Below, in pieces: positions 11,625-22,700 of a DNA stretch of 64,000 nucleotides; position 1 is the first letter of the stretch, and each line of letters starts with the position of its first letter. The stretch lies in NCBI GenBank assembly GCA_032718475.1, contig JAUCBJ010006807.1:1-64000 (forward strand), written 5' to 3'. The position numbers were made by a program, and so were the translations under genes. This DNA comes from Nemertoderma westbladi (Eukaryota; Xenacoelomorpha; Nemertodermatida; Nemertodermatidae). The notes under the pieces were generated by a model. That model was not told the origin of the DNA. It worked only from the letters and a program-made list of their open reading frames with translations, and made no database searches.

Positions 11625-11868
11625 TGTGGAGAGCGCGATTCTCGCATTAGCGCAACTCACATCATTTCAATGTAATTAGTAAGATAAATGTTGACACCAG
11701 GACAGCTGGCGTGGTACCGGTAGGTATACCTAAAACTACTATTAAACTATTACTGTAATGTACATAGTACGTACCGTCGAATCCATATATCACTAGCAGA
11801 CACGGACAGCAGTATGTTGTCCATCGAAAATGAAAGTATCTGACGGTTCGATATCTGTTACCGCTACA
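11625..11868 (-). repeat. 5' LTR of Gypsy-1
   Basis: 244 bp, bounded by TGTGGAGAG and CCGCTACA on the + strand (TGTAGCGG..CTCCACA on the element strand). It is followed on the element strand by TTGGTGACCC. Confidence 0.85.
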
Positions 11869-12170
11869 GTACTCTATTATTTTATCATCTCTAATATTAT
11901 GATTCATATACTTATTAAAGCTCAAAAAAATTAGAAAAAAATATAAAAAGTTCAGTGTTCCGTAATGGCATCAAGAAGCTACAACATTCCTCTGTCTTAA
12001 TCGGAATCAAACAACCATGACCAATTTATTTTTTTTCTTAATTAATACTGAGTTTATTAAAGAAGCCCCAGCACATTTGAGTAATGTCAAAAACTGTACT
12101 ACTACATATACCAGGTGTGAATTTGTGGATATTATAAAACTGCAATATCAATTCCCGAAAGAGTTCCCGT

Positions 12171-12787
12171 ATGCTTCTAGTTTACGAAGATAATTCCTAT
12201 GGAGCTGAGAACAATGATGTTGATCATACAAGGGATTGCGATGTAAAGGAAATACCGGTAGATGTTGAAGAAATGGATGTAGATGCAGTAATTCCGTAAG
12301 TTAAGACAAAATAATTTGTAACAAAATGTTAATTATGTTATTGTTGGTCAGGCCATAATCCTAATTAAAACTGTTATGCAACAAAATTATCGTATTACCA
12401 TTTGCCCGAAAGGCCACCATTATGGCTGGAATTTTACCAGAATTACCAGGTTGCTAATGTATTCAGTTGGTTAAATTATTAACAAAATTTGTTTATATTT
12501 TTAATTTTAATTTTAGTTCTATTATCAATTACTCCTGCTTTCAGGCCAGGGCATTCCTGTCTGAATATTTCAGGATGTTGAATTTCAGTTCCAGCCAGAA
12601 TCAAAATACGGATTACCAGTAATGATTATTATGTTTTAGGGTGAAAAGGGTATGCCACGAATTCGATGAATCGAATAAAACATTGGTGATCGTTGGGAAG
12701 AGTCTGACAGATTCTATACTAAAACATATGAAGTCATCAGCTGTGGCAGCAGAAATTAATAATCAGCAAGCAGCTAATAATAAATAA
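12171..12787 (+). CDS. Candidate two-exon small gene, unrecognised
   Basis: An acidic frame starts at ATG 12171 and reaches 12295, where CC|GTAAGT is a near-perfect splice donor. A TTTTAG acceptor ends at 12639. Joining 12171-12295 to 12640-12787 keeps the phase and gives about 90 residues ending at TAA 12785-12787; unspliced, the first exon stops at once. The first part is rich in Asp/Glu (EIPVDVEEMDVD), the second in Lys, Ser and Ala. The first exon may extend upstream. I recognise no domain, and it could instead be part of the unit that carries the Ulp1-like gene just downstream. The support is splice-site quality and phase only. Confidence 0.35.
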
Positions 12788-13242
12788 GTACGTTATACAG
12801 TACATACATACACGTTAACCTTTCTGGGATTCACCTATCAGGTATTCCCCTTTAAAACTTATATATATATATATAGACCCCCACCTTTTCCTGTTAGTTG
12901 CCAGTACATAGTCTGATGCAGACCGGTAGGTCGAAAACGTTTACTATTGTATCTTTATCTAATATAATATAACCAGCTAAAGACCCTCAATACTTTATTT
13001 TTTCTATCATATTTACACTATGCTGCCGCTGGTGAATGCCTACCACTTCATCCGTTCGTTTAATAATATATATATATAATATACATAAACATTCGTGAGT
13101 GCTCCTGCTATGCGGCAGGTATCCCAAGGCACTTGATAGTACTCACAAGAGTTACACAAGAGAACGCCATCAGCATCAGCATAGTATATCTGACCTGCAC
13201 TCAGGACTTGAAAGGTTGGAACTATTCAATAATAATGGGGCT
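12788..13242 (+). other. Non-coding, with TA microsatellites
   Basis: Contains (TA)n runs near 12862-12874 and 13066-13080. The frame of the Ulp1-like gene is open from 13099 but has no ATG before 13243, so an upstream exon is possible; CTGCACTCAG at about 13195-13204 would be a plausible acceptor. Confidence 0.35.
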
Positions 13243-15081
13243 ATGGTCATTGTAGAGGACCTTACTGATGATAGGGATACTTGGGAGGTTAGGCCTACGG
13301 TAGCTCAATCTGCCATAAATACTAAAATAACACCTGTGCGTCGCAACCCAAAATACTCTAATAAGGCTAAAACACTTAAACCTCATACAATGAAATCCAC
13401 TCCACCCACTGACAAACACTATACTTACCATCCCAAATCAGTACCCACTAACCGATCCTCGTCAATCCCTACTTACCTATCTCCATCAATCCCTACCTAC
13501 GCTGAACAAATGTACCCACATTCACCGACAATTCTGCCTACCAGCCAAGCCCCGGTATTTAGTAACCCTCCAATCTTACAGCAGGGTCAGCAGGCTACCA
13601 TTCCTCACCAGAAAGGTATGGGGACATTGAATGTGCTAGACTCAAGTGTTATTTTTGTTTCTGCTTCCGAGGTCATTGACAAGCAGTCGTGTATTCCCAC
13701 CCCTAATGAAGAAAACATCATTTTTATTGATGATGACTTTGCAGATGATGACAGTTCTATCGTCTGTGCAGCAACACGCTCACCTGACACCAAATCTTTA
13801 GTTCTCCTTAAAGACAACGAGGTGGATTGGCGTTACTTTGAACCTACAAAGCATCTGTCTACAACTATTGTTGACTCTTTCATGTCCATACTATCCAGGG
13901 GCCAGCCGAATATTGCCTGCATTAACACTGGTTTATGCACTAAATTACATAAGAAACCGGATGGGAACACTGCTGCTGCCAAGGCTGCTGCCATCTCTTA
14001 CATTACCGCCTGCTGTAACATTGACACACAACCTCTCATTGTATTCCCGGACTGCAATGGATCACATTTTGTTTTGCACGTTGCCAAACCACAACTAATG
14101 ACAGTTTATACCGTATGCAGTCTAAATGAAACAACCCCCTCCAACACCATGGCTCTGGAATTATGCAGTCTTCTCAACCTCATCAGTAGCACCCGTGGCA
14201 CCAATAAAAGGCGCTGGGTTACACATAACATTACTCGCCCCTATCCTGGTCAAGATAACACATATGACTGCGGTGCATTCATATGCCTTTATGCCCTTGC
14301 TCTCGCAACAGGAAGTTCCACTATCATTCCACAACATTCCAATAGCATAGCTCTCCGTTCGTGGTTGAGATCCTGTCTTAAAGAAATCAAAATACCAGAG
14401 CTGCTGACGCAACCTTCTGTTGTCACTAATCACTCCACTGCACATAATACCCCTACCGTAGACCATCCTATTGACATAGACATTGACGAGTTTTCGAATG
14501 CCCATCCCAACAATCAGTCCCCAAGCGATATCCCAACAGACAGCAAACTCATATTTTCTAGCGACTGCCATGACGCAACCAGCTGGCTTCTTACTTATTT
14601 GCAACATCCACGAGGGGAAGCGATTCTTCAAATATCTGCCATGAGCATCGATAACAGATATGCGGTACGCGAGAGTATCCTCCAATATGTGAAACAGTAT
14701 ATGTCTCCAGTACAGAGTATTTCACTGCAGCTGAAACAACGAGCATCTCCGCATGAACTCTCCATAGACATCTATGAACTCCTAAAATGCCAAAAAGAAG
14801 CAATGTTTACTGACGCATGCAGGAAACGCCTAAAGCACTACGATACATCATCCAATGACCATGCTTCGGTTACCTCACTGCAACAGGATTTCAAGGCAGT
14901 GATCTCAGTCGTACAAACCAGGATGTGCAAAATCGAAGTTCAAAACGCTAAATTGAAGGACGAGGTGGAAAAGCTACAAGATGACATTAACAACGAACGT
15001 CACAGTAGGATGGCCCTGGAAGTGGAGATAAAGGCATATAGGCTCGAGTCTGCCTCTAAACACGGCCCATGTCCTATTTGA
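13243..15081 (+). CDS. Ulp1/C48-like cysteine protease with C-terminal coiled coil
   Basis: The start was chosen at the first ATG in the open frame; the frame itself is open from 13099, so a 5' exon may be missing. The protein has about 612 residues. The N-terminal third is Pro/Ser/Thr-rich and low in complexity. The catalytic part shows His (GSHFVLHV, His about residue 275), a Gln-Asn pair (PYPGQDNTYDCG) and the nucleophile Cys in DCGAFIC (about residue 343), the pattern of Ulp1/SENP SUMO proteases. The Asp usually found in the Tyr-Asp-Ser-Leu motif is not obvious: the place reads VYTVCSLN. The last 60 residues are a charged heptad-like coiled coil. Such domains are common in animal DNA transposons and in host genes; no transposase is visible here, so the setting is undecided. 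Confidence 0.7.
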   Translation: MVIVEDLTDDRDTWEVRPTVAQSAINTKITPVRRNPKYSNKAKTLKPHTMKSTPPTDKHYTYHPKSVPTNRSSSIPTYLSPSIPTYAEQMYPHSPTILPTSQAPVFSNPPILQQGQQATIPHQKGMGTLNVLDSSVIFVSASEVIDKQSCIPTPNEENIIFIDDDFADDDSSIVCAATRSPDTKSLVLLKDNEVDWRYFEPTKHLSTTIVDSFMSILSRGQPNIACINTGLCTKLHKKPDGNTAAAKAAAISYITACCNIDTQPLIVFPDCNGSHFVLHVAKPQLMTVYTVCSLNETTPSNTMALELCSLLNLISSTRGTNKRRWVTHNITRPYPGQDNTYDCGAFICLYALALATGSSTIIPQHSNSIALRSWLRSCLKEIKIPELLTQPSVVTNHSTAHNTPTVDHPIDIDIDEFSNAHPNNQSPSDIPTDSKLIFSSDCHDATSWLLTYLQHPRGEAILQISAMSIDNRYAVRESILQYVKQYMSPVQSISLQLKQRASPHELSIDIYELLKCQKEAMFTDACRKRLKHYDTSSNDHASVTSLQQDFKAVISVVQTRMCKIEVQNAKLKDEVEKLQDDINNERHSRMALEVEIKAYRLESASKHGPCPI

Positions 15082-16708
15082 AGAGACAGTAACAAAGTAT
15101 CCTGCAATATCCTACTGTAAAGTCTGTGAATCAAAGCATAATCCAACCTTCTCACCAAAACAGTAAACTCTAAGTAAGCAAATCTATTGCAGTATCAGTC
15201 TCTTATAACGAACTAACGAACGGACAAACTTCGATAAAACAAAATCCCGCGCAGCGAATCCTAAAATCGTGCTGACTCACTGACGGACTAAAAGCGCTCG
15301 TATACTTTGCCGCGGTGTGATTTATATGGGGTGGGTGAGGGTTGCTAGCTAAATGTCTAACTAGCGGGCAAAGTGCAGTACGGACAAAAATTATTTTATA
15401 TATTTCGAGGTGTAAATAATTTCTAACGCGTGTGTGTCTTGATTCTAACAGTCGAAATCAGTTTTAGATCCTTCACATATATAATTACTGGGTCCGGTGT
15501 ACATTTTACAAATATTCTAATTTTGTAGTTTGTAGGTCCAATACTCACAAATGATAAGGCTCCTTCCCCTTTTGTGTATTTCCAGGACTCAAATTCAGGC
15601 ATAAGGTTAATACTACGCCCGGAATTCGGCAATTTAATTTACCAGGTCCCTAATACTAAGAAGAAATGTGTTAGTTTATTACAGTAGGCGTACAGTTACG
15701 AATATCTAGCCTGGCTTTCTATCTAGAATTTTGGTTGCCTAGGTGGGCACGGCAACTCCTTATCAGAATGTCGGTGGGGACACGGTAGATGTTAGTATCC
15801 CTAATAGCCTTAATTTATATAAACTGCCCTACCGCCTGAACGGTACAATCTTAATTCAGGTAAAAGCACAGCAACCTTTCCAAGCCTACAAACTCCAATG
15901 CAAACAATGGACACCATTGTACTACAAACGAGCCACCGACACACCTATACCTAGCAAATGAGTTAGGCGTACAGTTTACTGCACCCTACCAATGTGTATG
16001 CCTTGTACTGGTGTGCCTGTGTCCTATCTGTGTACTAGTATGTCTCTGCCTACCCTCCCGTAGGAATGTGAAGGTCTACTGCGGGTTTTTATCTGGATCA
16101 AGACAGTACAGTTCCTAAATTTAATTTTTGGCGCACAGCGTGTCACTACCTCTACCTTTGATCTCAGGTCTTACGCTTAGGTAGCAAGGCATCAAACGCT
16201 GTCTAACCTTTCAGGCGATGGGCGAATAACTAAGAATAGATATTGTGGGTGGTCCCCTTCCTACATTCCGCCGATGTTCCCGTTTATTGCCGCGGCCCGC
16301 TGTCTAGCTTGCCATCTGTCCCTCAGTTGGGTTCACCGTGGTGAAGCATGATAAAACAGATGTAACAAATACTTCTAACTTTATTACAAAATAAACGATA
16401 ACTAATAAAGATAACTAATGATACTAAGTATACAAGAAGTGAATCTAAGTAGGAATGAGAATAACTAATGAACAAATCGCACCTTTTATAGCAAATTAGT
16501 GCTGCTAACAATCGAGATAAATCTAGATTGTTCTATGAGTTCTATTAGGTTTTTAAAGATAATCATTGGTCCAGCAAACGCGTATCTTGCACGACATTGG
16601 TTACTATCAAATAACTGCAATCACATTGGTTAATCTACCTTAAGCAGATACAATTAAATCGTAGCGGTCAATTCAAATGAGTTGAAATTTAGCACAAAAA
16701 ATAATTCG
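15082..16708. other. Non-coding region
   Basis: I see no supported gene. Short frames occur on both strands without recognisable motifs. Confidence 0.4.
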
Positions 16709-16780
16709 CACCTGCTAGGATTTGAACTCGATACCTACTAAACGATTTTCTAACGCATAACCGACTGAGCTAGGCTTGGG
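16709..16780 (-). other. tRNA-like fragment (degenerate tRNA or tRNA-derived SINE head)
   Basis: The minus strand reads an A-box-like TAGCTCAGTCGG and, about 40 bases later, a B-box-like GAGTTCAAATCC, the spacing of an internal RNA polymerase III promoter. The T-stem pairs badly and the acceptor ends do not pair, so it is not a functional tRNA. Confidence 0.4.
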
Positions 16781-16794
16781 GTGAAACAGACTGC

Positions 16795-16897
16795 TGGGAG
16801 GGGGGAAAAAAAATAAGAAAACCAGCAGGAAAACAAGGAAAAACAGAAAGGGGAAAAGAGGGAAAAGAGGGAAAAGGGAAGAAAAAAAGAAAAAAAT
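16795..16897 (+). repeat. Polypurine (G/A) tract of about 100 bp
   Basis: Almost uninterrupted purines with short GGGAAAAGA repeats; low complexity. It lies next to the tRNA-like fragment. Confidence 0.8.
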
Positions 16898-17018
16898 GTG
16901 AAACATTAGACATATTGCTGAAATGATTTATTTTATAGTAGATAAAAAAAGTATGGTTTTCATTTTTAAATAGGACATTATTTTAACTACTTCCATTGAA
17001 ACCCCAGTCAAAAATGTT

Positions 17019-17153
17019 CATGCGTATCGCATGTGGGTCACGCATCTAATTTGCATGCGAATCGCATGGAAAAGTGTCGGGGCCTTTAGAAGCGATACGC
17101 ATGCGGATATCATGCGAAGTACCCATGCGTATCGCACGTGTCTAGCATGCGAT
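17019..17153. repeat. Cluster of CATGCG(T/A)ATCGCATG palindromes
   Basis: Near-palindromic 15-mers at 17019-17033 and 17054-17068, and partial copies at 17092-17104, 17111-17117, 17124-17138 and 17145-17153. Four to six copies in 135 bases are far more than expected by chance. Confidence 0.7.
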
Positions 17154-17314
17154 TATCTTCAGTGTAGAATAAACCAATGGCCATATATGACCAAATAAAT
17201 TAACCCTATCTGGTCCGGTCTATTTTTCTACTCAATTGGCCCAGGGGGGGGGCAGAGGGGGGTCATTTTAGACATTTGTTTATATCTTGGCTAAAAAATT
17301 ATAATTTCAATGGT

Positions 17315-17860
17315 TTAAAGGTTTTCGAGGTCGCTGTTTACGATAAAACTTGTTAAAAAAATATTCCAGCAATGCAACCATCATTTTTAGTGCCATCTGG
17401 TGCTCCAGAATGAAAAGTACAAAGTAGCAAAAATTTCAAACTGTTAAATTTTGCCTTTGGTTTGATAAGTCTAAAGCTATACTGGTTTTCAAGGTCGCTG
17501 ATCATGATACAACTCGTTATAATCATTCGTGGGAATATGAATGCAACTATGATCGTCGGTGCTTGTCTGCTCTGGGACGAAAAATACAAGTAGCATAAAA
17601 TTTCAAACGACAAAAATCGAATTTCGTCGGATAATATGATATTGAGTGGCATATATGTGATCTACAGTAGCATCCTAAAAAACACCTTATGTCATAAAAT
17701 CAGGTTGATATTTGGTAATGATTTTGGAATATCAAATTTGTGCTACTTGTATTTTTCGTGCTGCACATTGACACATATCCAAAAATGCCATAATTAACAA
17801 GGTACGATATTTTTTAGTGTCATATTCGTGATCATGGATCAGCATCCCGAAAAACTCAAG
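17315..17860. repeat. Old degenerate repeat array
   Basis: The segment GGTTTTC.AGGTCGCTG ... AAATTTCAAAC occurs at about 17319-17440 and again at about 17489-17610, clearly diverged. A second pair (CAT.T.TGATC...CAGCATCC.AAAAA) lies at about 17652-17680 and 17822-17855. AAAAATACAAGTAGCA at about 17579-17594 recurs inverted at about 17741-17755. Probably remnants of a foldback or satellite-like element. Confidence 0.45.
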
Positions 17861-18363
17861 GTGAAAATCAATTTGATTTCGTGGTGATATTTAATTATCA
17901 TATTTCATTATCATAATTGAAAGACATTGTCGGACAATGTCAGAGAAAGTGAGTGGCAAACACTGTCGGACAATATAACACAGGTGGTTCGAGTAAATTA
18001 CGGCGAATAAAGATACAAAAAAACAAAGAAAGAAAAGATACAAGAAACGTTAAAGATATATTCTTTGATGTAATAACTTCAACGATAAACTATTACTATA
18101 CATAATGTAATTTTTCTAGAATAAAAAGAACATTTCCAGTAAACAGAAAACATTGCCGATAAAGTTTTTACATTTATTAAAAATTCAATTTCATAGATAA
18201 AAATAATGAATCTATAAACAATGCAGGAGTGGGAAATAATCTGCGCTATAATAACTTTTAAGAAACGAGAATAAAGATACAGATATAAAAAAGAACAATA
18301 ATACCTCGTAATGGACATTGTAAGAACGTAGGCCATATTTTTTATAATTTATTTACTCCAACA

Positions 18364-18558
18364 TTAATAAGCGCCAAATTTATAACATGGAAACGTAGAC
18401 ATAATCGCCTCAACCATTAAGCAATGGAATGTCAGTGATTTAGAATCCCATCCCTCGGTGCCAGCGCCCCCACATAGCGCCGCCAACCCATCCATCCATT
18501 GGTTGAGATCGGTATCCTCCTTAGCAACGAGCAACCACTCGGGCCGCCTTTTTAACAT
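18364..18558 (-). CDS. Small unrecognised frame
   Basis: 64 residues from an ATG, with a Trp/Gly/Cys-rich composition unlike random AT-rich DNA (RRPEWLLVAKED start). I recognise no family. It is downstream of, and on the same strand as, the 18694-19117 frame, so both could belong to one decayed gene. Confidence 0.25.
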   Translation of the reverse strand: MLKRRPEWLLVAKEDTDLNQWMDGLAALCGGAGTEGWDSKSLTFHCLMVEAIMSTFPCYKFGAY

Positions 18559-18693
18559 TTAAAGTTTATTTAACATATTAACAATCTTAATGATATTATT
18601 TCATACAATAAGCAGGACAAAATAATCTCCACTCCAGTTAAAGTTTAACGGTATATACTATATATCCATCCATCTTACTCATCGCTGTCGCTA

Positions 18694-19117
18694 TCAAGTA
18701 TTATTAGTTGCATGGCCAATGGAATTTGGTCCTGGAAATGGCAGAGGTAAAGATAACGTTGATTTACCACGTCTGGGTTGATGGTTCTCTTCACACGATA
18801 ACAGCAAGGGTGGACCAATCAACTGATAGCTCCTGAAATGAGGTCGTCGATTACTCCGGATATCCTGGGTTTGAATTTCCTTCCGGAGTTGTTTTAATGA
18901 ATAACCATTAGCTTTCATGTCCCGACATAATAATTTAGTAAGGAAATTTAGTAAGGAAGGTATAGAAGTTATTGTCAATAATATTATTACTATGTATTAT
19001 AATTTCAGCTCTATAATATTCACCACCACCATATTTTACTTCATATGTATTAACTTTGCCAATTAAATCCCGTTGAAAATTCCTAACTTCTCTCTCTAAG
19101 TCAACCGCCCATGCCAT
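18694..19117 (-). pseudogene. Unrecognised gene broken by a 13-bp tandem duplication
   Basis: A frame opens at ATG 19117 (MAWAVDLEREVRNFQRDL) and runs until the exact tandem duplication AATTTAGTAAGGA (18932-18944 and 18945-18957 on the + strand). That 13-bp insertion shifts it to a stop. The other frame then stays open to 18694. With one copy of the 13-mer the two frames would be one frame of roughly 140 codons. The first half is charged; the second half is basic with several Pro-rich stretches. I do not recognise the family, and the coding reading rests mainly on the way the duplication explains the break. Confidence 0.45.
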
Positions 19118-19387
19118 ATTGCTTTGTCATGCCGACAATATACAATTGCGTGTGTAATATCCATATCAATTGTTTAGAACATTTAGAACATCTATTTGAG
19201 ATATTGCTGTTTTAATCCGTGAATAATAGTCGGGTATAATAATAATCGCATAATAATGCAGTGATAATACAGTAATACAGTAATAATAAAGAATAGGGAC
19301 TAGCCTACATCAGATGTCATGATATAGGATGCCTTGGGCTGAATTTTGAATAATAGAGAAACTATTGAACCCCTAACCCTACAGTAC

Positions 19388-19655
19388 TATAACGAAGGTA
19401 GTTGGGAGAACAACATATAATATCGTTATCTCATAAAGTCAGTGTAATACCATTCGGATGTTCAATACATATACAATATATATAACAAGCAATACGATAT
19501 ACAGATACATATATATATATATAAATGCCATCAGTCAGTCAGTACCGAGCTCCTGGCTCCTGGTACAGTCGTAGTACAGTAGTACCTATCAGAACAGTCA
19601 GTCATCTTATTATTATTATTTCTCCCAGGTATCACATGGAGCGACCACCACTACA
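19388..19655 (-). repeat. 3' LTR of Gypsy-2
   Basis: 268 bp, starting TATAACGAAGG and ending CCACTACA on the + strand; almost identical to 23955-24222 (one visible difference, near 19635). Confidence 0.93.
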
Positions 19656-19758
19656 CATCTCCCTGGGCAGAAAAATGGAATTTCCATGTGAGAAAAAAAA
19701 TCAAAGTTAACATCTTATGTGAGTATAGGAATATCTTAACTGTTAAAATCTTATATAT

Positions 19759-22700
19759 CTATTTAATTGGGAGATCTGAAAATCTAACATATTTCTTTCC
19801 TGAGCGAGTTTTAATAAACTTTCTGCTCGTATCGTCAATTATAGTTTTTGGATCTTGGTCCAAGTTATTGATACCACTGCCTGGAAACGTATCAATAGTT
19901 ACTGGTACAGCTGTGGTATTGATAACTTGATCGCGTGGTTCTGAACTTGGCTGAACAGTTTTCATTTTACGTCTGAAGTCTAGATATGGTTTGAGTCGGT
20001 CTATCGAAATCACCTTTGAACCGCTAGGTGTCTCTAAGGTAAAATGTTTATCGGTACGGGAGATAACCCTGAAGGGACCTTGGTAGGGCGCCTCTAGCGA
20101 TTTCCTCACTCTATCAACCCGTACGAAGACTTTGTCGCTGGTCTGTAATGCTGTTGGAATGTAACTCTTGATGAGTCGGTTTGGGTTCGGTTGGTCCATA
20201 TACTTAGATTGAGCGATAAACCCTAGTTTAGATACATGTTTATGAAGCAGTTTAACAAAATCATGGTTATATGTCACGTCTGTCGGCACCACCAAACTGG
20301 ATGGGATTAAAGGCAGTGTCCCGGTCACTAGCTCGAAGGGTGATATGCCGGTGACGTGGGATGGCGTGATTCTATGGCTGAATAAAATGATTGGCAGTGA
20401 CGACAACCAATCAGATCCTCGAGCTTTTAGGGAGGCTTTAAGTACTCGATGAAAGCGTTCGATTTTGCCATTAGCTTGAGGGTGGTACGCGGTAGTTCTC
20501 ATTCTATGAAATCCAATGAGTTTGGCAACTTCTGCAAAGAGTTCCGATTCGTATTGAGATCCGCGATCCGTTGATAACTGTAATGGGACGCCAAAACGCG
20601 CGAACCAGTAATTAAGAAACGCGGTTGCTATGGCAACGGCTGTTATTGAACTTACTGGAGCCGCTTCGACCCACCCAGTTTCTCTGTCGATAAACGTTGT
20701 AAGATAACGGTACGGTTGGTTATCTAATTCAGGTAGGGGTCCCACGATATCGGTGTGAAGATGTGAGAACCGATTTGAGAATGGAAGAGGTTCTAGTGGG
20801 GCTTTCGTATGTCGATTGATTTTGGCTGTTTGACATGGAATACATTGTCGGCATAGGTTCGCGATGTCCCGTTTAGCATTGATCCAAATGTATCTGTCTG
20901 TTATTAGTCTAATGGTTGCCTTGATACCTGGATGTGATAAATTATGAAGTTCATCAAAGATTACTTTTTGGAGTGTTTCTGGAACAATGGGACGCGGATA
21001 CGGTGTACTGGTATCGCAAAGAAGCGGTTTACCTGAGGCAATATTGAATGTTTTGATATTAAATGAGGTTGGTTTAGAAAGTAAGTTTGTATCAATACTT
21101 TGTGCCTCGGCTAATTCATCTAGCCCGAATGAATCAATATGTGTTGCGGCAACCTGCCTTGACAGGGTGTCGGCGACTATATTGGTATTTCCTGGTATAT
21201 ATTCTATCTTGTCGATATATTCCGCTAAAAACGAAAGTTGTCTGTTCTGTCTCGGGGAGAGGCTACTTGCTTTGTCGAATGCGCCGACCAAAGGTTTGTG
21301 GTCGGTATATAGAGTTACATGACGTCCTTCAATAATTTCGCGATAACGTACTGCCAGTTCGTATGCTGCTAACAATTCCCTTTCGAATGGGGACCACTTC
21401 TGTTCTCTTTCAGTGAGTCTCCGTGAGTAGAAACCCAATGGTGATGCGTCCTCTTGTAAGTCGACCTCGTGTAGCGCCCCACCGATAGCTATATTGGATG
21501 CGTCGCTAGTAATTGTGATCGACACTGGACAGTCGGTTGTAGAGGGGTGATGTAGAGTTATAGCATTTGAAAGGGATTTCTTTAATGACGCAAATGCAGC
21601 GGAGTGTTCTTCGGTCCATTCGTCATCGATAAAGTTCCTTTTTGGGAGTTTCTTGCTCGTTGGTTGCGTGCTGTTCAATAACGTTTGTAATATATTTGTT
21701 ATTGAACTGTAGTTTGGGATGTGCCGTCGATAGAAGTTAAACATCCCGAGTACACGGCGCAGTTCATTGTAACTGGTCGGTTCAGGCATACTGTTTAATG
21801 CCTCGACACGCTCTTTTGGAGGGGATATACCCTCGGATGAAACCAAGTAACCGAGGAATACCAACGATGACTGAAACCATACGCACTTTGAATAGTTCGC
21901 CTTTAGGTTATATTTTCTCAAGCGCTCGAATACAATTTCTAGATGTTGATAATGTTCATCGTTATCTGTTGAGTGTATTATGATATCATCCACATAGATG
22001 AAAACGAAGGGTAGATCGCCAAAGGCCTCGTTCATGTGGCGTTGCAACGTCTGACCCGCGTTTTTTAATCCGTAGGGCATACGGACGAATTCGTATAAAC
22101 CGAAGGGTGTTACAACGGCCGTTTTCGGAATGTCCTCTGGATTTACTGCGACTTGGTTGTAGGCCCTGGTCAAATCGATTTTACTGAACACTGTAGTGCC
22201 TTTGAACTGGTTGTGGAAGTGGCTAATGTGAGGGACTGGATATCGATCTGGTTGTGTTACTCGGTTTAATCCCCTATAATCCCCACATGGACGCCACTGA
22301 TCTTTTTGGTTGTGTTTCGGTGCCATATGCAGCGGTGATGCCCATGGGCTACTCGATGGGCGAATTACTCCCTTCTCTTGTAGGTCTGCAAATGCCTCTT
22401 TGGCAATTATTAGTTTCTGACCACTCAACTGGCGTGGTTTTGCGTGAATGGGCTGGCAATCCGTTGTGATTATACGATGAACTGTGTCTGTTTTTGGAGG
22501 GCCCTGAAACGCCAATTCAGGGTCGAATAATTCAGAATAGTTGGTTAACAGTTTGTTTAAACAATCGTTGGGGTGTGTCAAAGTTACTTTCCGTATACCG
22601 AAACTCTTTGAATTTGATGTTTGTAATTGTCGGCTGAGTAATGTATCTTTGTCTATTATTTGTTTTTCACCGCAATCTAGAATTAACTTGAAATTAGAGA

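Larger units (their letters stand above)
7842..11868 (-). mobile_element. Gypsy-1: decayed CsRn1/Kabuki-type Gypsy LTR retrotransposon
   Basis: The element reads on the minus strand: 5' LTR 11625-11868, primer-binding site TTGGTGACCC just inside it (11615-11624), gag, -1 frameshift signal, protease, RT/RNase H, integrase, polypurine tract (8043-8054), 3' LTR 7842-8042. The TGGTGACCC primer site complementary to tRNA-Trp and the Cys-His-Cys-Cys gag finger are marks of the CsRn1 group. Several frameshifts, an integrase deletion and replaced catalytic residues make it inactive. It is visibly GC-richer than both flanks, with sharp changes at the LTRs. The right flank starts GTAC; the left target copy is lost in the inversion. 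Confidence 0.85.

Noticed and set aside
16709-16780. Functional tRNA gene
   Set aside because: A- and B-box-like motifs are present, but the acceptor and T stems do not pair.
17923-17941. Near-palindrome GACATTGTCGGACAATGTC
   Set aside because: A single copy with one partial neighbour; too little to call a site.
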